A stretch of 64,000 nt of DNA, taken from contig OY540809.1 of NCBI GenBank assembly GCA_961205875.1, forward strand, positions 13,838,267 through 13,902,266, read 5' to 3'. The position numbers were made by a program, and so were the translations under genes. Below, in pieces: positions 37,622 through 49,499 of the stretch; the stretch's first letter is position 1, and each line of letters opens with the position of its first letter. The notes under the pieces were generated by a model. The model searched no databases. It saw nothing but the letters and a program-made list of their open reading frames with translations, and was not told the origin of the DNA. This stretch comes from Sialis fuliginosa. Taxonomy: Eukaryota; Arthropoda; Insecta; Megaloptera; Sialidae.

Positions 37622-37636
37622 AATTATTTATATAGA
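37622..37636 (-). promoter_or_regulatory. TATA box of the small-peptide gene
   Basis: On the - strand this reads CTATATAAATAATTT, about 80-95 nt upstream of the ATG at 37542. Transcription starting about 30 nt downstream would give a 5' leader of roughly 50 nt, normal for a compact insect peptide gene. AT richness makes TATA-like strings common, so the support comes mainly from position. Confidence 0.45.
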
Positions 37637-37903
37637 ATGGTTTTTACACAAATGAAAAATTTATTGCGAATATTTTGTTTAATGATTGTATTTAAAAAAA
37701 TTGATATTTCTATAATGTGCATTTGTCAATAATATAGATAAAAAATCACTTTATATTTGCATTATTTTTCAAATATTCATTTAGAATTTACGTTTAAAAA
37801 AATAGTTATTTTATCAAAAATTGAATCTATGTTAATGATAAAATACTATAGTTTTTAATATTTCATAAATATTTTAAATATAATTAATCAAATCTTGATT
37901 TTT

Positions 37904-38067
37904 TAAAGTAACTCTGTTTGTCTGTTACCTTTTCACGGCTAAACCGCTGAACCGATCTTGATTAAATTTAGCAGGGAGATAGCTTGCATCCTGAGGAAAG
38001 ACATAGGCTACTTTATATCCAGAAAAATTGATTAGATAAAAAAATAAAAGTCGCGGGTAAAAACTAG
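37904..38067 (+). mobile_element. Helitron-like short element H11
   Basis: AAAGTAACTCTGTTTGTCTG to TCGCGGGTAAAAACTAG|T. It keeps one of the most intact cores in the window and has a deletion just before the 'agtcgcggg' tail. Confidence 0.8.
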
Positions 38068-38936
38068 TTCTGTATAACAAAGTAAAAAAATATCTTACTA
38101 TGTATCTAACTTTTAATCATTTTCTTAGTATCTTTTTCAGATATATATGCACAAATCTATTTTTTGTTATAATTTATTATAACAATTATATTTCACCCCC
38201 TCTATAAAATAATGCAACGAAATTTAATTTAAAGGAAGCCAGATTAAATAAAAAACGAACATAATATTTCTAAAGCTAATCAAAATTTTAACATGCATAA
38301 ACAATAAAATATAAAAAAATATAAAGTTCGTTATTATTCAATCTCGTTACACTATTCGTTTTTTCAAATTGAAACCCGCCGCCCGATTTCCCGCGACGCT
38401 CGTTGAACGCGCGCTCTTCGTTTTTAATTACCGCGATGCATCTGTCTACTTGTTTACAGTTTAAACATGTCCCTCCACGCTATTGTTTAAAATGCAAGCA
38501 GTGTTTTCAATATCAGCGACAACTGTTTTAACCCGTCACAGACATGTTTTTAATAAAAAAATATTTATTCTTGTATAGTTGGTAAGATTGTTTCTTAATC
38601 TAAAAAAGAAAGATTGTGTGCAGGGGGGGGTAGAGGTAATCTCGAAAACTACTGCACCGATTTTGATGAAACCTGCATCAACGTATGGGTATAAATTATC
38701 GCGCTAAGTTAAAATGAAACATCGGACGATTTAACCCATACTTTAGCCTAAACTGTCAGTGGATTGTCATTTATATTTAATACCCCGCAGATAGCTTTTT
38801 GCTCGAGAACAAATTCTTTATAATACCAGGCATAAATTTTGTATAGTTCAGTTATTATATTTATGAAATTATATATTTATTTATTACCTTTTCCTTTAAA
38901 ATTAATATTTATGTTTCACTTTACAATTTTTCTTTA

Positions 38937-39045
38937 TATACCGGGTGTTCCATTTTAATTTAATTTTCCGTACATTACATACCTACCATTTTGTTTAGTT
39001 TTCGAGATATTGACTTGGGGAAATTAAAATAGAGCACCCGGTATA
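38937..39045. mobile_element. 109-bp TA-flanked MITE, TATACCGGGTG ends
   Basis: TATACCGGGTGTTCCATTTT and the reversed right end TATACCGGGTGCTCTATTTT are near-identical inverted ends of about 25 bp. Very short; probably a mariner-type derivative. Confidence 0.7.
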
Positions 39046-39593
39046 TGCTCTTATAAACAAATACCTTCAAACATAAACAAAATATATTCAACATAAAAAT
39101 GACCATAAAAATATTTTTGATAGCTACATATCCATCCCTTTCCATAGTCCTTGTTAATGACGCCACTGCGTTTATAAATCAGAGTAGTTCATATCTTGAT
39201 TAATACCAACTGAAGTTTAGCCGTTAGTGAGTTTAATTATTTACAATGATTAATTTGTTATTAGCTGAAGGGCGGACGGAGAAATTGTGTGTACATAATT
39301 ATAAAACTCATAAGGAATAATTCACGTTAATGACCTAACTTGCTGGCCGAATCGGCCTGAATTATTTAATATAATGACCAACATAGTTATGCCCAAGATT
39401 TGTGAATTAATTCTGTCTTATTAGATTTGTTAGATGTTCATACGGAATATATTAATTTTACCTTAGTTTTAATTTAAATTATATTAATTTTTCTATTTTT
39501 TTATATTAAACTGAAGATTTGTCTATGAAATCTGTTGATCTCTTTAGAGTTTTAGACATCTTGTATGAAAAATAATGAAATTATTATTATTAA

Positions 39594-40157
39594 ATTGATA
39601 TTTCTATAAAAAGTTTAAATTTGAACCAGGAAATTATTTTGGGGATTTATATTTCATTAACATGTTGTTTATGATATAGATATATAGACGTGAAAAGTTT
39701 AAATTTTCAATCCGCAGGTTCGTACCTCAAACCGTTCTCAAGATATGGCTTCTCTAAGTTTTTTTTTCAAATTTTTTGAGAAAAATGGTCGTAACTTTTA
39801 ACCGTGTGATCGATTTTGATTTTAAATAGTTAACGGAAATCAGTGCGTCAAAATCTATATAATGACGTGTATAATATTTTTGTTGAATTTTGAAGAAATA
39901 TACATTTTGACAAGCTGATTTCAAATCTTTTAACTCATATCAAATCCGATCACTGGTTCAAAAGTTACGGCCATTTTTCTCCAAAATTTTGAAAAAAAAA
40001 CAACTTAGAGGCCATATCTAGAGAACGGTTTGAAAATTTCAACTATTCACGTCTTTTTTATACATATAGTTAAACATAATTTTAAAGAAAACTAAATCCC
40101 AAAAACATTTAGTCACATTTTACCGTTCAAATTTAAACTTTTCATAAAAATATCAAT
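39594..40157. mobile_element. Inverted-repeat element, ~560 bp
   Basis: ATTGATATTTCTATAAAAAG at the left and its inverse at the right (about 40138-40157), followed inward by GTTTAAATTTGAAC. Further in, CCGTTCTCAAGATATGG on the left faces CCATATCTAGAGAACGG on the right, and GGTCGTAACTTTT faces AAAAGTTACGGCC, so the arms pair nearly to the middle. A related fragment of the arm is at 31870-31915. Confidence 0.7.
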
Positions 40158-40866
40158 TTCTTTAAACAGAACTGTTTTCATTAGAAAAGTACTTTAATGC
40201 TAGAATAATAAAATTATACATTGCAGTAACTACAAAAAAAATATGCACACAAACACGTTTTCGTAATTTTGTAAAAGATCTACGACATATAACGTCGTCA
40301 GTCGTCCGTGCGTCCATCTTGTCATCAGATTAATTCGACACGATGTCACATGACCCTTCCCTTCCGTGTAATGCCCGTATGCCGCGACCCTGCTTTTGAT
40401 GTTTGTCTTGTGTTATAGTGGAAATAATGACAGCTACTAGCTTCTGCAGTGACACGAGTTATGTTGGGGGGGGGGGGGGGGTATTAGTTCAGTGGTCGTG
40501 TATAAGAGAGCTTCTCGCGTTGTGGGTGAGTAGCTTGACGGTGGTTCTAAAACTGTTTCGCAACCGCGCGAAAAAATTGACATAAATTTAATAGGCCTAA
40601 TTTTTACGACAGTACCTTTAATTTTTCTTATCATTTTTATATGTATATTTATATTATGAAATATCAACTGTAATTTTTTACTTAATACAGACCAATCTTA
40701 ATTCAATTATCATATAGTCCGAACACTTTGAACTAATGCTAGGGTCGTAAGTTTTAAATAATAAAAATCTTATCAAAATCAGTTCAGTAACTAGAGCAAT
40801 TAGCAGACAATAATTGTAAAAAGGTTGCATATTAAATAAAAAATTACATTATATTAATAATTATAA

Positions 40867-41049
40867 TCCCTACTAATATTATAAATACGAAAGTAATATC
40901 TTTTCACAGTTAAACCGCTGAACTGATCTTGATGAAATTTTGCAAGGATATAGTTTGCATCCTGAGAAAGGACATAGATACTTTATATCCTGAAAAATTG
41001 ATTAGATAAAAAAATACTAAATACACGTGAAGTCGCGGGTAACAGCTAA
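40867..41049 (+). mobile_element. Helitron-like short element H12, complete ends
   Basis: Both ends are readable: TCCCTACTAATATTATAAAT at the start and GCGGGTAACAGCTAA|T at the end, sitting between A and T as Helitrons do. Confidence 0.82.
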
Positions 41050-41341
41050 TAAGATTCTTCATCAGTTCAGTTCATGGGCGCCGGCAGAATTTCTTTTAGG
41101 GGGGTGCAAATATATACGAAAAAAAAATTTTTATGGAAGTTAATATGAGTAAAAAAAAAAAAAGGTCTTCAGTTTTCATATATATACAATTTGAAACTGA
41201 CACGACTAAAAAAAAAAAAAAGGTCCTCAGTTTTATATTTTCACATTTAACTATAACTTATTATATGTTTTCCAATTTGCCAGGGGGGTGCAAATGTATT
41301 AAATTTTAAAATAACAATTGTATTTCTTAATTATTTCATTT

Positions 41342-41452
41342 GCCAGATGTTTTCAACTGAACCATGGGCGCCGGGAGGGGGGTGCAAGGAGGTGCACTTG
41401 CACCCCCCTCCCGGCGCCCATGGTTCAATTGAAAACATCTTAAACATCTGGC
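41342..41452. repeat. Near-perfect 111-bp palindrome containing CCATGGGCGCCGGGAG
   Basis: GAACCATGGGCGCCGGGAGG is followed directly by its inverse, centred at about 41397. The arms extend to GCCAGATGTTTTCAA and TTGAAAACATCTT...GGC. Upstream, at 41076-41300, lie single-copy relatives (CATGGGCGCCGGCAG, GGGGGGTGCAAATAT) and two tandem copies of a segment with A-runs and AAGGTCYTCAGTTTT. It looks like a repeat end duplicated head to head. Confidence 0.75.
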
Positions 41453-42110
41453 CTTTCTGCTAAGACAGGTTATAATTGACAAAAAATATTGTATCATACC
41501 TTAGTTCAACAGCCAGTTTTTTTTAAATCTTACAATTAGTTAATAAATGTAACTAGGTTTTTAATGAACCATTCAGTAATAAATAATTTGAAGAATGTTT
41601 CTGAATATATTTAAAAAATAAGTAGAATATATTTTTATGTTAAAATTTTTAGAATCTCTTGTTTAACCCTTTTAAGCAGTTCTTTGGGCAGAAACTGTGA
41701 AATGAAATTGTTGTCAAGTCGAGAGGTTGCGCGCTTAAAGTACTTTTAGTTTGACAGACTGTTTGGTGCTTTCTTACACATGGTGGCAAGGAATAGTTGC
41801 TACAAAGGGTTCATTTCTAGTGCGAGATTTATGTCTCACTACTAATTCCAACTTTGGCTGACGCGTTCCTACATATTATACACATGTTAAATGTATAATC
41901 TGCTTGAAATGGAAATAGTTATGTATTTGAATTAGTTATGTTTACAATTTTAAGCATATAAATCATGTTATGGTATGTTGAGTATGGATTATCAAAAAAA
42001 ATCATAGATAACAAACTTTTATAATTCTGAAGCACGACCGTCCACATAGGAATAGGAAAACAGAGTCTCCCCCCCCCCCCCCCCCACCCCCAGCGATCGA
42101 ATAAATTAAT

Positions 42111-42480
42111 GGTCACGTTCACGACTGACCAAAAACAGTGAACAACGATCTTTGATTGGTTGATTTATGGAATTTCTGATGGATTGTACCAGAAATTTAA
42201 AGAATGTCATTTTTTGAACGTATAAGGAAGTGAGACAGAAGTAACCATAAAGAGATAGAAACTAGTGTTCTGACAGAAACGCTCAACATGAAGTGAACAA
42301 AAAAGTTCTTTGGTTAGCCTGATCACTAGTTTCTATCTCTTTCTAGTTACTTATTTCTCACTTCCTTACACGCATAAAAATTGACATTCTTTAAATTTCT
42401 GGTACATTCCATCAGAAATTCCATGAATCAACCAATCAAAGCTCGTTGTTCAATGTTTTTGGTCAGTCGTGAACGTGACC
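42111..42480. mobile_element. Foldback MITE, 370 bp
   Basis: GGTCACGTTCACGACTGACC at the left and its exact inverse at the right; pairing continues through TTGATTGGTTGATT and AGAAATTTAAAGAATG to the AAACTAGTGTTCTGAC region, so arms are roughly 150 bp or more. No coding potential. Confidence 0.82.
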
Positions 42481-42508
42481 AATGTAGTATTATATTATAT
42501 AGAAAAAA

Positions 42509-42651
42509 CAGGGCTTCGAACCGGAACTGAACCGAAAACCGGAAAAACCGTTATTTTTTGCCGGAACGAAAACCGGAACAGAACCGAAATATATATTTTA
42601 CTCGAACCGGAACGAAAACCGAAACGAAAAAAATAACGGTTCGAAGCCCTG
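42509..42651. mobile_element. 143-bp hAT-type MITE with target duplication
   Basis: Inverted ends CAGGGCTTCGAACCG and CGGTTCGAAGCCCTG, flanked by AGAAAAAA (42501-42508) and AGAAAAAC (42652-42659), seven of eight bases alike. A CAGGG start and 8-bp duplication are diagnostic of hAT elements. The interior is a degenerate run of GAACCGGAACGAAAACC words. Confidence 0.82.
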
Positions 42652-43479
42652 AGAAAAACAATTAATTTAACTTTTTTTTAAATTTTTTACGTACGCCCCT
42701 GTCTGGACTGTTGATTATTGATTTGTTGACCAATGTTGATTAGAATTTTTAGTTAGTATAATGTACTTTACGCCCTTATATGAAATATTTTCATAATAAA
42801 ATTATAAATTAATCCAACCTATGAATGCAAAAATAAGTTCGTATAATAAATTAGTTTTGCGAGCGTGTGCGATGCAGTCTGCAGCTATGGATAAAGGTGA
42901 CCGCGCCCTGTGTTATTGTTTACATCAGGGTTACTAAACTTATAATCAACTGTGTTTGATAAATGACTAACACACCTGCAATAACACCTCTCTGCTAGAG
43001 GAAATTAGATGTAGTTTGTGCGGTTGTGGTGATGATGGGAGTTATTGATGATTTCTAGATTAAAAATTATTGCACAGTGTAGACTGTAGACGCTATGAAC
43101 GTTTTACTTCCATGTTCTGAAAGAAATTGTATAATACCGTCGAAAATCATGTCCAAGATAAGGGCAAATTCTGATTGTACTATACGTAAAAAAAGTTGTG
43201 TTTCACATTTATGATATATAATTTTCTTTTATTTGCGATAATTTCTGTAAAAATGAACCGATTTGAATTATTTTTGGGAAAAATATGAGTACTCCAGACT
43301 TACTGCTTTTGGTGCTAATCGGATGAGGGGTTTAGGAAATATTCGAATTTGTACATATTTCGTCTAACAATACTGCGAAAATTTAAATTTGACTTTATTT
43401 CTAAATAACTCAAATCTGGTGCAATAAATTTAAAGATTTTTGATACTTACTGAATTTAAAAATGTCGATAAAAACACAT

Positions 43480-43719
43480 TTAACCCAAGGTTTTTTTTGT
43501 TACCGATATTGCTGATTTTTCTGTCAACAATTCATACCTATCTAAGTATACTAAAACTCCAGGGATTTTGATATTTGCATTGTTGATGTATTCAGTCCAA
43601 TACTCGAAAATAAGTGTGATTTCACACCCATTCGAATTAAAATAATCTAACAGCAACGCAAAATCTTAACAAAAGCGATCTGTTACATAGCTATGCAACG
43701 CTGATCACGATTGGGTTAA
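43480..43719. mobile_element. TTAA-ended short MITE, copy B (inverted)
   Basis: The same family as 14197-14422, read in the opposite direction: right end ATCACGATTGGGTTAA, left end TTAACCCAAGG. It holds an insertion of about 25 bp near its right end relative to copy A. It is more diverged and the left end is degraded. Confidence 0.7.
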
Positions 43720-43766
43720 GGGTAGTAGGGTGCCGCAACTCAAAAAACACTGATCTAAAGTATATA

Positions 43767-44306
43767 CAGTGCAACCTCGATATAACAAAACTGAAGGGAA
43801 GTAGAAAATATTCGTTATACCAAGTAATTTGTTACAGTGAGGTTTGTTATATAAAGGTTAGGTTGGTCTACAATTCGTTATAACAAGGTAAGAAAACTTG
43901 TTTATTAACCTCAACATTACGTAGGTACTCATCTGTTTACCCTGTTATAGCGAACGATTTCCACTAATAAAAAAAAAACACATTTTAAAGAAAAAACTGT
44001 ATTTTTTATTTAAAAACAGTTTACAGTTTTCTGTCACAAAATAATCAAATTGAAATTCAATTCTTAATTTTTTTTTTGTAAGTGAATATATTAATTTAAA
44101 AAAAAGGTCTTCAGATTAAGGCTAGCATTTTTTTCCCCTTCTCAGGGTTTCCATCATTTGAAATCGTTATAAAGAGGTTGTTGACAAATGTATTCGTAAT
44201 ATAAAGGTATATTTTACATTAGCTCTTTACGTTCTAGGGGATTTCGAAAAATTTGTTAAATCGAGGAAATCGTTATATTGAGGCTCGTTATATTAAGGTT
44301 ACACTA
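43767..44306. mobile_element. pogo/Tigger-type MITE, 540 bp
   Basis: The left end CAGTGCAACCTCGATATAAC after TA and the reversed right end TAGTGTAACCTTAATATAAC before TA. Sub-terminal repeats of TCGTTATA-type words occur on both sides. 'CAGTNNAACCTCGATATAAC' is the familiar terminus of pogo-type elements. No transposase frame. Confidence 0.75.
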
Positions 44307-45559
44307 TATTTCTTACATAATACTAAAAATAGTAAAACTTTAATTACAAAATTAAAAACTGATATAACATCTACAACTACAATAAACCATACCCCCACCT
44401 CCATTTTACCCCGCACATGAATCTTCTTTATAAACGTTGCAGTCACGAGTAGTTTTTTCTTCCAGACATTTTAATAACACAATCTGTCTCAATTGACCCG
44501 GAATCCTGTAGGTAGATTGAAAATAAATGATCCGACCCGATCGTACAAGTGCTTTACACATATATACACTACACTCTCGCATACGTGTGGCGTCTTTTCC
44601 AGCCTACGGCGATCCTTTTCTCACTCTCATCCTCCCTTGCTAAACCCCTTCGGCCACTCCACTGGCACTTTACTCCTCGTACGGTCCATCACTGGCCGTC
44701 AACGTGATCAATCATTACTTGCATGTGTATGTGTGTTAAAAAATCGTATATTTTACAGAAAAAAAATTGTTTTTATTTTTTTTATAAATTTTCCTTCGTA
44801 AACGGAAGGGGGGTATTTTTTAAAGTGGTGTATGCCTAGCCCACATAATCGCGCGATTGAATTTAAAAGTTTTCACTAATGTAAGCTAAACATATTAAAT
44901 CAATAATCAAACGTATTATTTTGACACATAAACAATTTACAAAACATGTAGCTTGGCACCGACTTAAACTGACTTGTACGCATTCATCCATCTTTCTCTT
45001 ATACATATACTCTTCGCTCTCTCACGTATACTCTTACTCTCCCTAGCGTTTCATCTTGAAAACCTGTCGTATTTTAAAACGTTAAATTCAAAGAATCTTT
45101 AAGGGTAGGAAAACTATTAAGGTCTTTCAGAAATAATTTAAATTACATATGACAATATTTTTTTCAAGTAACTCCAGTATACACGCCCCTGTGTTATGTA
45201 TGTTGTTGTTTGGTCTGATCAAACACCTACATATTGAAGTATGTGCTATGTATTAAGGTATCAACAACACTGGTATTTGTAATAGATCAATCTTATGTAT
45301 AGCTCAGCCACGCTTAGATTGTACACATATTTACTTCTTTCTTATACACATAAATAAAAATAATGTTGTGTTTATCGTTTGTTTTTCAATGCCTATAAAA
45401 ATTCAAAAGTTGTTAGATTTATGATGTTTTTTTTTTTTTAAAATCAACACAAATATTTTAACTAAATTTTCTGTAAATATATTTTTAAGAACATAATTTC
45501 TTTTTTGTGGAGCTAGTCGCATTAGCTGACCAAAGTTTTGATTTTACAAACATAATAAG
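44307..45559. other. Non-coding DNA, partly GC-richer
   Basis: About 44550-44715 is C-rich (CCTCCCTTGCTAAACCCC) and carries a 102-codon frame without protein-like periodicity. Nothing else recognised. Confidence 0.45.
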
Positions 45560-46713
45560 CTACACAGAGAGAAAAGTCATGATAATTTTTATACAGAAAA
45601 TCTTAGAAAAATTACTGTGCTCTCTTATAATGCGTGCGCAATCGACGATACAAGTAAAAAATATTTATACGTCCATATAAAAATTATCAGTGCTTACATT
45701 ATATAAATTGCTTTTTTATCACGGTAGAAATTACGGTGCTAGCATGGTAATATTTGGAACGCTGTATCAGAAAACTGCCTTACCGATTCAGTAAAATTTC
45801 TATAGCTTATTATTTTTTTTTTCAAACAGAAAGGTAAAAACAATAAAAAGCAATTTCATTTTAAGAAAGTTATCGATTTATTTATATAATATACATTGTT
45901 TTGAATTTTACAACTAATAATAGTTTACAAATATAGTTGTAGAACAATATACATAAAGATATGACAACCAATACATGTGCAAAGAGACCGATTCACAGAA
46001 CAAATTAAATATAAAATAACGTATTTTCAATATCTAAAATCTAAACTAACCTATATCTGTCAAAACTTATTTTACAAATAAAACTTCTAAAAATAACACA
46101 TTAAAACCGAACAAAACATTATTGTAAAACATTTATCACCCACATTCATTTAAAATTCGCACAAAACAATAATTTTAATAAAATAAAAACAATCATAGCC
46201 ATTTTAAATCTAAATATGCTACACGTCCCGCTTTAAATATTATTCACACTAAAAACAATTTTGAATATAAATTAAAATATAATACTTTAAAATCACGATA
46301 ACATAGAAAAATATCTTTAAAATAGAAAACACTACACAATTACAATATGTACTTTTAAAACAAATATACATTCTAAATATGTATGTAACTGTCAGCTTAT
46401 AGGCCGTCGGAAGATCGAAAATAGCCGACTGTACTCGAACCTTACTACCTTGTTTATGCTGATAGTAAAATTTGCTTTATATCCTAACTTTCTATTAAGA
46501 TATATCGAAAACCATAAATCTGAGATCTAGACATGATGCGTATGATTTTTAGAGAATCGTTTTACAAACAAAATAAAACCATACATACATCTCCACGATA
46601 AACAGTTAATGAGATATCACATTTTTAGTTTTTGTGTTTTCAACATAATTGGTATCTTCTGTCTTTTTCTTTCTTTCTGCTTTTGCCAGATATCTTTGAA
46701 ATGGGTTCCGGTC

Positions 46714-47070
46714 AATTTATCGTAAACAGTTTATCGTAAACAGTTTATCGTACAACAGTTCATCGTAAAACAATTTACCGAACGAACAATTTATCGTATG
46801 AACAATTTACCGTAAGAACAATTTATCGTAAAACAATTTATCGTAAGAACTATTTATCGTATGGACAATTTACCGTAAGAACAATTTATCGTAAAACAAT
46901 TTATCGTAAGAACAATTTATCGTATGTACAATTTACCGTATGAACAATTTATCGTAAAACAATTTATCGTAAAACAATTTATCGTAGAACAATTTATCGT
47001 AAAACAATTTATCGTAGAGCAATTTATCGTAAAACAATTTATCGTAAAACAATTTATCGTAAAACAATTT
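46714..47070. repeat. Left minisatellite of foldback element (15-bp units)
   Basis: About two dozen units of AACAATTTATCGTAA with small variants, including Cs in TTACCGTA units and GTAGAAC or GTAAGAAC joints. Units nearest the outer end are more degenerate and of mixed length; the inner ones are almost uniform. A periodic open frame crosses the inner part and is only a by-product of the 15-bp period. Confidence 0.92.
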
Positions 47071-47289
47071 ATGTATTATTACTGTCACAGACTCCACTGG
47101 ACTTTCTTATACGTATTAAGGTCAAATCAATTATGAAAATATTATATAATATATTATTATATAGAAACCTTGTTTTCTAATTTTATCAATTAAAAAAAAT
47201 GTACAGATGCGTATTAGTTAGATTTTAGGCCCAAATTATTAAAATAATAAATACACATTACATATAAATAATATATATAAACCTTATTT

Positions 47290-49425
47290 ATTATTTAATC
47301 AATTAAAAAATAATTGTACAGAAGCGTATTGAGTGATTTTTGAGGCCCGTGTATTAAACTAATTAAAAAACTCACAACTCGCCCCCTGTCACAGATAGAG
47401 GGTTGTAACTGGTCTCATTGGATCCGGCGGGAAAAATACTATAGGATTCTAGGGGAATGGGGGGCAAAACAACGCTCTATCTAGCACAGGAGTCGAGATA
47501 TTTACGATTTTCTGTAATGAATACCATAAGTAGCGAAACAGAAAAATTCAATATTTACAATAAATACTGCATATAAACATAAGGTATTATTATTTAATTT
47601 AATAGAATGAAATAAAAAGTTCAGGCATGTATTAAGTGATATTTTAGGCCCGTATTGTTAAAACAACAAATACACATATGTATATAGAAACCTTGTTTAT
47701 AATTTAGTCAGTTAAAAATAATTGTACAGAAGCGTATTGAGTGATTTTTGAGGCCTGTGTATTAAACTAATTAAAAAACTCACAAATCGCCCCCTGTCAC
47801 AGATAGAGGGTTGTAACTGGTCTCATTGGATCCGGCGGGAAAAATACTATAGGATTCTAGGGGAATGGGGGGCAAAACAACCCTCTATCTAGCACAGGAG
47901 TCGAGATATTTACGATTTTCTGTAATGAATACCATAAGTAGCGAAACAGAAAAATTCAATATTTACAATAAATACTGCATATAAACATAAGGTATTATTA
48001 TTTAATTTAATAGAATGAAATAAAAAGTTCAGGCATGTATTAAGTGATATTTTAGGCCCGTATTGTTAAAACAACAAATACACATATGTATATAGAAACC
48101 TTGTTTATAATTTAGTCAGTTAAAAATAATTGTACAGAAGCGTATTGAGTGATTTTTGAGGCCCGTGTATTAAATTAATTAAAAAACTCACAAATCGCCC
48201 CCTGTCACAGATGGAGGGTTGTAACTGGTCTCATTGGATCCGGCGGGAAAAATACTATAGGATTCTAGGGGAATGGGGGGCAAAACAACCCTCTATCTAG
48301 CACAGGAGTCGAGATATTTACGATTTTCTGTAATGAATACCATAAGTAGCGAAACAGAAAAATTCAATATTTACAATAAATACTGCATATAAACATAAGG
48401 TATTATTATTTAATTTAATAGAATGAAATAAAAAGTTCAGGCATGTATTAAGTGATATTTTAGGCCCGTATTGTTAAAACAACAAATACACATATGTATA
48501 TAGAAACCTTGTTTATAATTTAGTCAGTTAAAAATAATTGTACAGAAGCGTATTGAGTGATTTTTGAGGCCCGTGTATTAAACTAATTAAAAAACTCACA
48601 AATCGCCCCCTGTCACAGATAGAGGGTTGTAACTGGTCTCATTTGATCCGGCGGGAAAAATACTATAGGATTCTAGGGGAATGGGGGGCAAAACAACCCT
48701 CTATCTAGCACAGGAGTCGAGATATTTACGATTTTCTGTAATGAATACCATAAGTAGCGAAACAGAAAAATTCAATATTTACAATAAATACTGCATATAA
48801 ACATAAGATATTATTATTTAATTTAATAGAATGAAATAAAAAGTTCAGGCATGTATTAAATGATATTTTAGGCCCGTATTGTTAAAACAACAAATACACA
48901 TATGTATATAGAAACCTTGTTTATAATTTAGTCAGTTAAAAATAATTGTACAGAAGCGTATTGAGTGATTTTTGAGGCCCGTGTATTAAACTAATTAAAA
49001 AACTCACAAATCGCCCCCTGTCACAGATGGAGGGTTGTAACTGGTCTCATTGGATCCGGCGGGAAAAATACTATAGGATTCTAGGGGAATGGGGGGCAAA
49101 ACAACCCTTTATCTAGCACAGGAGTCGAGATATTTATGATTTTCTGTAATGAATACCATAAGTAGCGAAACAGAAAAATTCAATATTTACAATAAATACT
49201 GCATATAAACATAAGATATTATTATTTAATTTAATAGAATGAAATAAAAAGTTCAGGCATGTATTAAGTGATATTTTAGGCCCGTATTGTTAAAACAACA
49301 AATACACATATATTAAATAGAAACCTTGTTTATTATTTAGTCAATTAAAAATAATTGTACAGAACCATATTAAGTGATTTTTGAGGCCCGTGTATTAAAC
49401 TAATTAATAAACTCGCCTCTGTCAC
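47290..49425 (+). repeat. Five tandem 408-bp units in left foldback arm
   Basis: The marker GCCCCCTGTC starts at 47381, 47789, 48197, 48605 and 49013, an exact period of 408 bp five times over. A sixth, partial unit starts near 49415 with a degraded marker and stops after about 10 bp. The units differ by only a few bases (for example AGATAGAG or AGATGGAG). Each holds an internal inverted pair, AGAGGGTTGT and ACAACCCTCT, about 90 bp apart. Confidence 0.92.
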
Positions 49426-49499
49426 GTGATGAAAGAATGTAATATAACATTGTTTTACATTGAACTGTTTACCATAAATTGTACGCAAATCGATTAAAT

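Noticed and set aside
44493-44801. 102-codon + strand frame in C-rich DNA
   Set aside because: Ser/His/Pro-rich composition follows from the C-rich stretch; it ends in low-complexity IFFINFPS.
46924-47136. 70-codon frame with a repeating FIVKQ pattern, and its 75-codon mirror at 50778-51005
   Set aside because: The 15-bp minisatellite is a multiple of three, so any open frame repeats five residues. It is a repeat artefact within the foldback arms.
47290-49425. CRISPR array or satellite centromere for the 408-bp repeats
   Set aside because: Units are long, without unique spacers, bounded by transposon arms and only five in number.
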